DNA of 6,133 nt from Clostridia bacterium (GTDB lineage: Bacteria > Bacillota > Clostridia > Lachnospirales > Cellulosilyticaceae): assembly GCA_029256345.1 (NCBI GenBank), contig JAQSYC010000266.1:1-6133 (forward strand). Reading direction: 5' to 3'. The first letter of the stretch is position 1; the number at the start of each line of letters is the position of its first letter. The translations under genes and the position numbers were made by a program. Of the stretch, positions 1 through 6,133 are shown piece by piece. The notes beneath the pieces are model-generated. The model ran no database searches and had not been told where the DNA came from. It saw only the letters and a program-made list of their open reading frames with translations.

Positions 1-2
1 AA

Positions 3-854
3 ATAAATCCTAAGCTTATTTTATTGATGGGGGTCTTAGGCGTATCTTTTTCATCTATTTTTATTAAATATTCAACTGCACCAAGTTTGGTTATAGCAAC
101 GTATCGTTTGGGATGGACGGTCCTTATTTTGCTGCCAATAGTGGGAATGAAGTTTCGCGGGGAGCTGCGGAGGCTTAAAAAGAGTGATATTTTATGGGGT
201 GCTGTAAGTGGTTTTTTTCTTGCAGTTCATTTTGCGGCATGGTTTGAATCTTTAAAATTCACTTCCATTGCCAGTTCCACGGTGCTAGTAAGTACAGAGG
301 TCATTTTTGCAGCTATTGGGTTTGTATTTGTGTTAAAGGGTAAAATAAATAAAAAGTGTATAGTGGCTATTATGATTGCTTTTGCGGGCAGTGTCGTTAT
401 TGCTATGAATGACTATAGCGGCGGAAGCAATATATTGTATGGAGATGCTCTGGCGCTTCTTGGAGCTATTATGGCCGCAGTCTATACATTGGTTGGAAAA
501 AAACAAAGGGGACACCTGAGTACAACCGTTTATACTTTTATAACCTATAGTGCTTGTTTTGTAACCATGCTGATATTTGATCTGGCCACAGGTACCCCTC
601 TTTATGGATATGGTATCAAAGAAGTTATGCTTGGACTTTTGCTAGGGATTTCCTGTACCTTGTTAGGCCACAGCATATTCAGCTGGAGTCTTAAATATTT
701 AAGCCCTTCTTTTGTGTCATCGGCCAAATTATTGGAGCCGGTCATTGCGTCTACTTTGGCTATTTTTATTTACAAAGACTTTCCGAGCATCTCACAAATG
801 ATAGGTGGGGGTGTTGTCATCTGGGGTGTGTATCTGTATTCCAAATATGAATAA
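3..854 (+). CDS. EamA/DMT-family membrane transporter, 5' end outside the window
   Basis: This is an integral membrane protein of the drug/metabolite transporter superfamily (EamA type), which usually exports small metabolites or amino acids; the substrate cannot be predicted. About ten hydrophobic segments lie in two EamA repeats, roughly residues 1-128 and 138-274 counted from the TTG at 24. Family signatures are the TYRLGW stretch near the start of the second helix and the LLEPVIAS stretch near 236-243. A start at TTG 24 or ATG 27 is unlikely: no ribosome site precedes it, and the frame stays open to the left edge, reading INPKLILL directly into the first helix, as expected for this family. 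The gene is therefore probably cut by the window edge, missing only a few residues. It converges with the cheX-like gene, whose stop lies 50 bp beyond its own. Family assignment is secure; function is not. Confidence 0.9.
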   Translation: MNPKLILLMGVLGVSFSSIFIKYSTAPSLVIATYRLGWTVLILLPIVGMKFRGELRRLKKSDILWGAVSGFFLAVHFAAWFESLKFTSIASSTVLVSTEVIFAAIGFVFVLKGKINKKCIVAIMIAFAGSVVIAMNDYSGGSNILYGDALALLGAIMAAVYTLVGKKQRGHLSTTVYTFITYSACFVTMLIFDLATGTPLYGYGIKEVMLGLLLGISCTLLGHSIFSWSLKYLSPSFVSSAKLLEPVIASTLAIFIYKDFPSISQMIGGGVVIWGVYLYSKYE

Positions 855-892
855 TTATTTACAGAATAGACAGAAGAGATACCGTAGATAAA

Positions 893-910
893 GCTTGGTT
901 ATAACTAAGC
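893..910 (-). terminator. possible hairpin terminator of the cheX-like gene
   Basis: An 18-base near-palindrome can form a 7-bp stem with a 4-base loop. Read on the minus strand it has one A-C mismatch and is followed by a T-rich stretch (TTTATCT); it contains the stop codon of the cheX-like gene. On the plus strand the mismatch becomes a G-U pair, but no T-run follows, so it would be a weak terminator for the EamA gene. The stem is short and AU-rich, so this is only a candidate. Confidence 0.3.
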
Positions 911-1357
911 AGTAAGTCCTATATTGAGTTCAATTTTGCCTAAAGGAGTTTCAAAGTCAATAGCCAGTGTCTCCAGAGCATTGATATCAGAAGGCGAAAG
1001 GAGTACGGTAGGTGGGCTCATCTGAAATAGAATGCCGGATGAAGATAACATGGTACTAGCTGTCCCGGTAATCATACTTGATAATTCACCAATGGCGCTT
1101 TTGACCATATCATCAACAGCAGAGACAGGCATACCCATCATCATCGCAGAAGCTAATTTTTTGGCAGTATCTTGAGACATAGATAATGCGATGTTTCCTT
1201 GAACCCCACCTTTGATACCTATAATTGTTGATACATCTAAATCAACATACAGTTTAACTTTCTTTTTCATGCCACCTCTTTTTATCTCTGTAATACTTAA
1301 CTGTTCTAATGTGTTTGTAAAAGCTGTAAGAAAGGGATTAATATATTTTACGTCCAT
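905..1357 (-). CDS. CheX-like chemotaxis protein with altered phosphatase motif
   Basis: A 150-residue protein of the CheX/CheC family, which in flagellated bacteria dephosphorylates the response regulator CheY-P in the cytoplasm. The N-terminal MDVKYINPFL, the GGVQGNIA segment, the MMMGMP segment and the C-terminal GKIELNIGL are typical of clostridial CheX. The catalytic helix normally carries E-x-x-N; here it reads GELSSMITGTA, so Glu91 is kept but the Asn position is Ser94, and the usual GNA further on is GTA. The start at 1357 (ATG) is preferred over an in-frame TTG at 1369, because GGAG lies 6 bases before the ATG, and the TTG overlaps that site. The gene stands alone on its strand with no other chemotaxis gene in view. 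Membership is clear. Whether it is still a phosphatase is doubtful; it might bind CheY-P or act as a dimer partner instead. Confidence 0.88.
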   Translation of the reverse strand: MDVKYINPFLTAFTNTLEQLSITEIKRGGMKKKVKLYVDLDVSTIIGIKGGVQGNIALSMSQDTAKKLASAMMMGMPVSAVDDMVKSAIGELSSMITGTASTMLSSSGILFQMSPPTVLLSPSDINALETLAIDFETPLGKIELNIGLTA

Positions 1358-1363
1358 ACATAT

Positions 1364-1367
1364 CTCC
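1364..1367 (-). promoter_or_regulatory. ribosome binding site that fixes the CheX start
   Basis: GGAG on the minus strand, six bases upstream of the ATG at 1357. It supports that ATG and argues against the in-frame TTG at 1369, which would overlap the site. Confidence 0.7.
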
Positions 1368-1583
1368 AATCAATTGGATTTTAATTGTTTTTAATGAGAA
1401 GTCTTTAGAGGTGAAAAGCATGGCTGATAGCTTATTAGTTGTCTGAATGCTTAGCCTTATTTCATCATCTAGAATATTCACACTTGTATATTTCGTCATT
1501 TTTAGTCAAGGACTTAATGCTTACCATTCACAGTGCTATTCACATTTTCTAGTAAGTTACTTAATAGAATAGAGTATGAGAGG

Positions 1584-1589
1584 AAGGTG
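1584..1589 (+). promoter_or_regulatory. ribosome binding site of the dehydrogenase gene
   Basis: AAGGTG, within AGGAAGGTG, lies seven bases before the ATG at 1597. It matters because it supports translation from 1597, giving the full N-terminus, rather than from the internal ATG at 1690, which has no such site. Confidence 0.7.
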
Positions 1590-1596
1590 AAATAGT

Positions 1597-2703
1597 ATGA
1601 AAAAAATACTTTACTTTATTTTATTTTATAGGGTATGGCATAGGTATGGTAGGGCTAATAGCAGAGTCAATCAAACTGAATATAGACAAATGCCTTATGA
1701 GGTTGAAATTATCGCTGAAAATCTAGTTGTGCCTTGGGCTATAGCTTTAAGCGATGACGGCAAGATCTATTTTACAGAGCGGTCTGGAGCAGTTAGAGTG
1801 ATTGAAGACGGCAAGCTGCGGCCGCAGCCCGTTATTACTTTTGGCCCACCTTTTGTAAGTCAAGGGGAAGGGGGGTTGATGGGGATCGTATTGGATCCAA
1901 ATTATTCACAGAACCGTTATATGTACGTGATGCATTCCTATGAAGATGAGGGAGAAATTTATAATCGTGTGGTGAGATTAGTAGAACGGGATAATGAGGC
2001 ATTTGTTGACCGGATTCTTTTGGATAGGATTCCAGGAGGGCAGATTCACAATGGCGGCAGAATCAAGATTGGCCCAGATCAGAAGTTATATATCACAACG
2101 GGAGATGCAGGCAATCCTATGCTCGCTCAAGATCTTGCCAGTACAGCAGGCAAAATACTGCGAATAGAATTAGATGGCAGTATTCCTGAAGACAATCCCT
2201 TTACGAACTCTCCCGTTTATAGCCTAGGGCACCGCAATCCTCAAGGACTAGCGTGGCATTCAAACAATATCTTGTATGCATCAGAGCATGGACAAAGCGC
2301 TCATGATGAGATTAACATCATTAAGCCAGGAGCCAATTACGGGTGGCCGCTTGTGCAAGGTGATGAGGATACAAGTGAAGTAAACATAGAAAAGCCGCTG
2401 CTGCACAGCGGAGAAGAGACATGGGCGCCTTCTGGTATAGCCTTTATCAATCAGGGGCCATGGCAAGATCAATTACTTGTGGCTGCTTTGAGGGGCGAAC
2501 AAGTGCTGGTGGTTTCACTGAATGAAGAAGGAACGAGGGTAGAGCAGTCAGAGTCTAGATTTAAAAATGAGTATGGACGTTTGCGTGAGGTTATTGGGGC
2601 AGATGATGGCTCCATTTACCTCACTACAAATAATAGGGATGGCAGGGGTAATCCAGACCCAACAGATGATAAAATTATCCGCCTGGTTTTAAGAAATATT
2701 TGA
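1597..2703 (+). CDS. PQQ-type glucose/sorbosone dehydrogenase family protein (GSDH beta-propeller)
   Basis: A 368-residue protein of the soluble aldose/sorbosone dehydrogenase family (GSDH, six-bladed beta-propeller), whose members oxidise sugars outside the cytoplasm, usually with PQQ. Visible signatures are VPWAIA (45-50), GEGGLMGIVLDP (90-101), HNGGR with the likely catalytic His151, GHRNPQGL with Arg213 and Asn214 (211-218), SEHG (229-232), DEIN (237-240), GANYGWP (245-251) and GRLREV (327-332), whose Arg328 and Arg330 fit the cofactor-contacting arginines of characterised relatives. The catalytic domain looks intact and of normal length. The N-terminus is odd: only residues 4-11 are hydrophobic, followed by a run of Arg, Trp and His, whereas the +1 frame over the same DNA encodes a clean signal-peptide core. 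Substrate and true cofactor are unknown. No clear terminator follows; the next gene starts 71 bp downstream. Confidence 0.88.
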   Translation: MKKILYFILFYRVWHRYGRANSRVNQTEYRQMPYEVEIIAENLVVPWAIALSDDGKIYFTERSGAVRVIEDGKLRPQPVITFGPPFVSQGEGGLMGIVLDPNYSQNRYMYVMHSYEDEGEIYNRVVRLVERDNEAFVDRILLDRIPGGQIHNGGRIKIGPDQKLYITTGDAGNPMLAQDLASTAGKILRIELDGSIPEDNPFTNSPVYSLGHRNPQGLAWHSNNILYASEHGQSAHDEINIIKPGANYGWPLVQGDEDTSEVNIEKPLLHSGEETWAPSGIAFINQGPWQDQLLVAALRGEQVLVVSLNEEGTRVEQSESRFKNEYGRLREVIGADDGSIYLTTNNRDGRGNPDPTDDKIIRLVLRNI

Positions 2704-2727
2704 AAAACTATTGGGATAGAGTATAAT
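2700..2727 (+). promoter_or_regulatory. vegetative-type promoter of the SNF2 gene
   Basis: TTGAAA (2700-2705, five of six matches to the -35 consensus) and a perfect TATAAT (2722-2727) are separated by 16 bases. The -35 box overlaps the TGA stop codon of the dehydrogenase at 2701-2703. A start near 2734 would give a leader of about 40 bases before the ATG at 2775, so the SNF2 gene can be expressed independently of its upstream neighbour. Confidence 0.7.
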
Positions 2728-2774
2728 AATCATAAAATAGATATGTTAAGGATAGACCTCGGAAAGGACAAAGG

Positions 2775-5700
2775 ATGAACTTTTTAGTGAGCGAAATGAC
2801 GATTAAGCGCTTGTGTGGAGACAACGCTTTTAAAAAGGGCAGAGCCTATTATAGAGCTAAAAAAGTAAAGCTGCAAAGCTACAATGAGCATAGCAAAATC
2901 ATTGAAGCAAGTGTAGAGGGCAACAGTATTTTTTATGTGACTGTAAAACAAGATAAAAATGGGAAAATCCAAGGAGAATGTACCTGCCCAACCTTAGCAT
3001 CTTTTGATAAGTACTGCTGTCAGCATGTTGCAGCAGTTCTTTTTTATATCAAAGCTCATGAGATACTAAGTTTATTTGAAAATAAAGCAGTACGCCCTAG
3101 CGGTCATTTACTTCATTTTGAAACAAGGGAAATGGTTCATGTGGCATTTATCTGTAGGCCTGTTTTGTACGGTGATAAGGGGTATCTAATGGGAGTCCAG
3201 ATGAGGGCAGGTCTTAAGGCGTCCCATATGATACAGGATTTGAGAGCATTTCTGGATAAAATCAAGATAAAAGAATCCTATGAGTGCTCAGAGGAGTTTT
3301 TTTATAATCCAGAATTTCATAGCTTTCAAAAGGAAGATGATGAGGTGATTGAGCGGCTTATTCATCTTTCAGAGAGTCCGTTTATTTATAGGCCGAGTTT
3401 TGAAGAAAAGGATACACTATTGATAGAACCTCATAACTGGGAGACACTATTATCACGACTGGTAGCTGCCCCTCTAGTAAAAATTCAGCAAGAGGACGAT
3501 ACATTGTGTGATTTAATCTTGTCAAATGAACCCATTCCGTTGACATTTGAGTTTAAAGAAGCAGACACAGGAGAGTACCAATTAGATGTCAAAGGTCTAA
3601 ATCAGGTCATCGCGTTAGACTCTTACGGCTATGTGCTTACCAAAGGAAAAATGATAAAACTGCCTGCAGAGGACTGTAAAAGACTGGTAGAATTAAAGAG
3701 AATGCTAAATCATGAGGGGAGACATGAGCTTATCATACCCTCAGAACAGATCGACCACTTTATGGAGACAGTAACACCGGGTTTAGCAAAACTAGGAAAG
3801 GTTCAAATCGCTTCCACAGTTGCCGAAAGGCTTATTAAAACCCCTCTTAAAGCAAAGCTGTTTTTGGATCGGGTGAAAAATAAATTACTTGCCGGATTAG
3901 AATTTCATTATGGCAGCGTGGTACTTAACCCTTGTGAAGACTGGGAACAAGTACTAAGATATCATCCCACCCTCCTGAGAGAAGGGGATAAGGAGCTATT
4001 CCTTATAAAGGTGATGGAGGAGAGTGGGTTTGTCAAAACCGAAGGCAGATTTTATATAGAGAATGAAGATATAGAATATCAGTTTTTATATCACGTGATG
4101 CCGACATTAGAAAGTGTAGTTGAGATTTATGCCACCACTGCGGTTAAAGTGCGTATTCATAAAAGCTATGTGGGCCCTAGGATCAAGGTGGATGTAGAGG
4201 ATCAAACGGATTGGCTTGCGTTTAGCTTTGATATGCAAGGGACTTCTGAATCAGAAATACGTAAGATTTTATTATCCTTGGAGGAAAAGCGGAAGTTTTA
4301 TAGGATGCCAAATGGTTCACTGTTATCACTGGAAACAAAAGCGTTTCAAAATATCAATCAGTTCATCAATGAAATAGGTATCTCAGGTGATGAGATAGAT
4401 GGAGAAATAAGACTCCCGATGAACAGCGGGATGCAAATGATAGACTTACTGGAAGAAAGAAATCTTGTGAGTAAAGGACCCACTTTATATAGGCTGATGG
4501 AGCAGCTGCACAGACCAGAGGAACTGAATTTTGAGATACCGAAAAGCTTAGCACCCATACTCAGAGACTATCAAAAGAGTGGTTTTCAGTGGCTAAAGAT
4601 GCTCGCGAAGCACGGATTTGGGGGGATTCTTGCAGATGACATGGGACTTGGCAAAACGATACAAAGTATTACCTATATTGTATCGATACTGCCAGAAGTA
4701 AGGAGGGAGAAGAAACCCGTATTAATAGTAGTACCCACCGCCCTGCTCTACAACTGGAGGAATGAACTTAAGGAATTTGCCCCAGAAATACGAACAGTTA
4801 TTATTACTGGAAGCAGGTTAAAAAGACATACTGCGTTAGAAAATCTCTTGGGGGTGGATGTTGTGATCACCTCTTATCCATCACTACGTATGGACTTTAA
4901 AATATACCTTGGGAAGTTTTTTCATACGCTGTTTTTAGACGAAGCGCAGGCCTTTAAAAATGCTTCAACACAAACAGCAAAAACAGTAAAAAAAATAAGA
5001 GCGGATTACCGTTTTGCACTGACCGGTACCCCGATAGAAAATGGCCTGGAGGAGCTTTGGTCAATCTTTCATGTGGTGTTCCCAAAGCTTCTGCCAAGGA
5101 GAATAGAATTTGATAGGTTGACCAGAGAAAATGTGGCTAAGCGGGTACGACCATTTATACTGAGAAGACTCAAAAAAGATGTGCTCCAGGAACTACCTGA
5201 GAAGATTGAATCTATACAATTATCTGAGCTGAGTCTGGAGCAAAAGGAATTGTATGCGGCTTATCTGGCAGAACTCAAACAAGATGCATTCAAGCACCTT
5301 AATGAAGACAGTTTTTATAAAAACCGTATTAAAATTTTAGCAGGACTGACCCGGCTAAGGCAATTATGCTGTCATCCAGCCTTGTTTGTAGAGGGCTATC
5401 AAGGGGGTTCCGCTAAATTTGATCAGCTGATGGCTATTTTGGAGGAATGCCGGGTGGCTGGACGGCGGGTGCTTATTTTTTCCCAGTTTACGCAGATGCT
5501 CTCTCTGATTGGACGAAAGCTTGGTTACTATGGCGTACCTTATTTTTATCTGGATGGTCAAACACCGCCGGATGAGCGGGTAGCATTATGCAGCAGATTT
5601 AATGAAGGAGAGGAGAGCTTATTTCTCATTTCTTTAAAGGCTGGAGGAACGGGGCTGAACCTAACTGGTGCAGATACAGTCATCCTTTATGATTTGTGGT

Positions 5701-5924
5701 GGAACCCGGCTGTAGAGCAGCAGGCGGCAGACCGTGCGTACCGTATGGGTCAAAAAAAGACAGTACAAGTTATAAAACTTATAGCCAAAGGAACCATTGA
5801 AGAAAAAATAACTCAGTTGCAAGAAAAAAAGAAAAATTTAATTGGAGAAATCATTCCATCAGAAGAGGACTTGCTATCCATCATGACAGAACAAGACATT
5901 CGGGAGATACTGATGAATGAGTAA
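2775..5924 (+). CDS. SWIM zinc-finger SNF2-family ATPase (helicase-like)
   Basis: A 1049-residue bacterial SNF2 protein, expected to be a DNA-dependent ATPase that translocates on duplex DNA and remodels bound proteins; its cellular role is not established. Domain order: a SWIM zinc finger with CxCx(10)CxH ligands Cys69, Cys71, Cys82 and His84; a long middle region (about 110-590) matching the bacterial SNF2-associated region in position; then two RecA-like lobes. Motifs present: I (DDMGLGKT, 621-628, Lys627), Ia (VVPTALLYNW, 652-661), II (DEAQ, 722-725), III (ALTGTPIEN, 748-756), FILRRLKKDV (794-803), IV (VLIFSQF, 899-905), V (SLKAGGTGLNLTGAD, 953-967) and VI (QQAADRAYRMGQ, 982-993, with Arg987 and Arg990). 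Nothing catalytic is missing. GGAAAGG lies seven bases before the ATG. The segment between motif III and FILRR is short for the superfamily. No nuclease or methylase partner is in view, so a defence role is not supported here. Confidence 0.95.
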   Translation: MNFLVSEMTIKRLCGDNAFKKGRAYYRAKKVKLQSYNEHSKIIEASVEGNSIFYVTVKQDKNGKIQGECTCPTLASFDKYCCQHVAAVLFYIKAHEILSLFENKAVRPSGHLLHFETREMVHVAFICRPVLYGDKGYLMGVQMRAGLKASHMIQDLRAFLDKIKIKESYECSEEFFYNPEFHSFQKEDDEVIERLIHLSESPFIYRPSFEEKDTLLIEPHNWETLLSRLVAAPLVKIQQEDDTLCDLILSNEPIPLTFEFKEADTGEYQLDVKGLNQVIALDSYGYVLTKGKMIKLPAEDCKRLVELKRMLNHEGRHELIIPSEQIDHFMETVTPGLAKLGKVQIASTVAERLIKTPLKAKLFLDRVKNKLLAGLEFHYGSVVLNPCEDWEQVLRYHPTLLREGDKELFLIKVMEESGFVKTEGRFYIENEDIEYQFLYHVMPTLESVVEIYATTAVKVRIHKSYVGPRIKVDVEDQTDWLAFSFDMQGTSESEIRKILLSLEEKRKFYRMPNGSLLSLETKAFQNINQFINEIGISGDEIDGEIRLPMNSGMQMIDLLEERNLVSKGPTLYRLMEQLHRPEELNFEIPKSLAPILRDYQKSGFQWLKMLAKHGFGGILADDMGLGKTIQSITYIVSILPEVRREKKPVLIVVPTALLYNWRNELKEFAPEIRTVIITGSRLKRHTALENLLGVDVVITSYPSLRMDFKIYLGKFFHTLFLDEAQAFKNASTQTAKTVKKIRADYRFALTGTPIENGLEELWSIFHVVFPKLLPRRIEFDRLTRENVAKRVRPFILRRLKKDVLQELPEKIESIQLSELSLEQKELYAAYLAELKQDAFKHLNEDSFYKNRIKILAGLTRLRQLCCHPALFVEGYQGGSAKFDQLMAILEECRVAGRRVLIFSQFTQMLSLIGRKLGYYGVPYFYLDGQTPPDERVALCSRFNEGEESLFLISLKAGGTGLNLTGADTVILYDLWWNPAVEQQAADRAYRMGQKKTVQVIKLIAKGTIEEKITQLQEKKKNLIGEIIPSEEDLLSIMTEQDIREILMNE

Positions 5925-5985
5925 GGGTAAACACTGATTCCTCAATAAATGGAGAAGCTGGCTCAGATTAAACATAATAATGCGT

Positions 5986-6014
5986 ATGAAAAAAATAATA
6001 AAATCTGTTATAAT
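5986..6014 (+). promoter_or_regulatory. extended -10 promoter of the ligase-like gene
   Basis: A perfect extended -10 element (TGTTATAAT, 6006-6014) is preceded at a 17-base spacing by ATGAAA (5986-5991, four of six matches to the -35 consensus). A start near 6021 gives a leader of about 42 bases before the ATG at 6063. No convincing hairpin terminator for the SNF2 gene was seen between 5925 and this promoter, so read-through is also possible. Confidence 0.65.
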
Positions 6015-6062
6015 AACGAATAATATACTACAGTTAATATAGACCGAAAAGGAAGTGAAACA

Positions 6063-6133
6063 ATGCATACAGAATTAATAAAATTCCCAAGAACAAAACA
6101 TATCAGTGGTTCAATGCTTCAGACAGGAGACGG
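6063..6133 (+). CDS. N-terminal fragment of a probable RNA-ligase-family protein, cut by the window end
   Basis: Twenty-three complete codons are visible. The ATG is preceded by AAGGAAGTG ending five bases upstream, a good ribosome site, and by a strong promoter, so this is a genuine gene start. The peptide contains FPRTKHISGSMLQTGD. From memory, a K-[FY]-P-R-T-x-H-[IL]-x-G-S-x-L-Q-x-G-D pattern opens a group of bacterial proteins annotated as RNA ligase family, nucleotidyltransferases that seal RNA or nucleic-acid nicks with ATP. The nucleotidyl-lysine motif (KxDG) would lie further downstream, outside the window, so catalysis cannot be judged. The identification rests on a very short stretch. 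It follows the SNF2 gene by 138 bp on the same strand. Confidence 0.55.
   Translation, partial: MHTELIKFPRTKHISGSMLQTGD

Larger units (their letters stand above)
1358..1596. other. divergent intergenic region with short repeated words
   Basis: This 239-bp gap separates the divergent cheX-like and dehydrogenase genes and should contain both promoters. No convincing -35/-10 pair was found on either strand. The best plus-strand candidates (TTCACA at 1539-1544 with TAGAAT at 1565-1570) have a 20-base spacer, which is too long. The word ATTCACA occurs three times (1476, 1526, 1538), AATGCTTA occurs twice (1446, 1516), and GAATATTC at 1472-1479 is a perfect 8-bp palindrome. These could be binding sites for a regulator, but no known operator is recognised. 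Confidence 0.4.

Noticed and set aside
24..29. TTG 24 or ATG 27 as the true start of the EamA transporter
   Set aside because: No ribosome site precedes either codon, and the frame is open to the left edge with residues that complete the first membrane helix.
1212..1394. 60-codon plus-strand open frame opposite the cheX-like gene
   Set aside because: It lies mostly antisense to a well-supported gene, has no ribosome site, and its product resembles no family.
1504..1509. Minus-strand TTGACT as the -35 box of a cheX promoter
   Set aside because: The only decent -10 candidate (TATACA) lies 13 bases away, too close for a functional vegetative promoter.
4988..4995. A8 tract inside the SNF2 gene as a phase-variation site
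   Set aside because: The reading frame is intact on both sides and AAA-rich lysine codons are common in such an AT-rich genome; one tract is no evidence for switching.
2775..5924. SNF2 gene as part of a DISARM-like defence system
   Set aside because: The neighbours are a sugar dehydrogenase and a ligase-like gene; no methylase, nuclease or phospholipase-D protein is present, and the SWIM/SNF2 architecture is a common stand-alone type.
5936..5976. Terminator hairpin after the SNF2 gene
   Set aside because: The best pairing (TTCCTC with GGAGAA) is short and contains a mismatch, and no T-run follows.
5980..6042. 20-codon leader-like frame (ATG CGT ATG AAA ...) upstream of the ligase-like gene
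   Set aside because: No ribosome site precedes it, and it overlaps the -35 and -10 promoter elements, so it would not be transcribed in full from that promoter.

Overview
The window looks like a chromosomal stretch from a low-GC Firmicute, most likely a motile member of the Clostridia. The grounds are the AT-rich base composition, strong GGAG/AGGAAGG-type ribosome sites, good vegetative-type promoters, a stand-alone CheX protein of the clostridial type, and a SWIM/SNF2 protein of the kind common in Firmicutes. The species cannot be named from the sequence.

Layout. Positions 3-854 (+) hold the body of an EamA/DMT-family membrane transporter; its frame is open to the left edge, so its true start lies outside. 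Positions 905-1357 (-) hold a small CheX-like chemotaxis protein that converges on the transporter and lacks the expected catalytic Asn. A 239-bp divergent intergenic region (1358-1596) contains several short repeated words. Positions 1597-2703 (+) hold a PQQ-type glucose/sorbosone dehydrogenase (GSDH, six-bladed beta-propeller) whose N-terminus is a poor signal peptide in its own frame but a good one in the +1 frame. Positions 2775-5924 (+) hold a 1049-residue SWIM zinc-finger/SNF2 ATPase with every helicase motif intact. Its promoter overlaps the stop codon of the dehydrogenase. Positions 6063-6133 (+) hold the first 23 codons of a protein resembling the start of an RNA-ligase-family protein, behind a perfect extended -10 promoter. 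It runs off the right edge.

The genes do not form one clear pathway. Transporter, CheX and dehydrogenase look like independent housekeeping or accessory genes. The SNF2 ATPase and the ligase-like gene are codirectional neighbours that both act on nucleic acids, but each has its own promoter, so a functional link is only a hypothesis. No RNA genes, CRISPR arrays, insertion sequences or clear prophage features were seen. The points most worth a second look are the E-L-S-S active site of CheX, the out-of-frame signal peptide of the dehydrogenase, and the SNF2/ligase neighbourhood.
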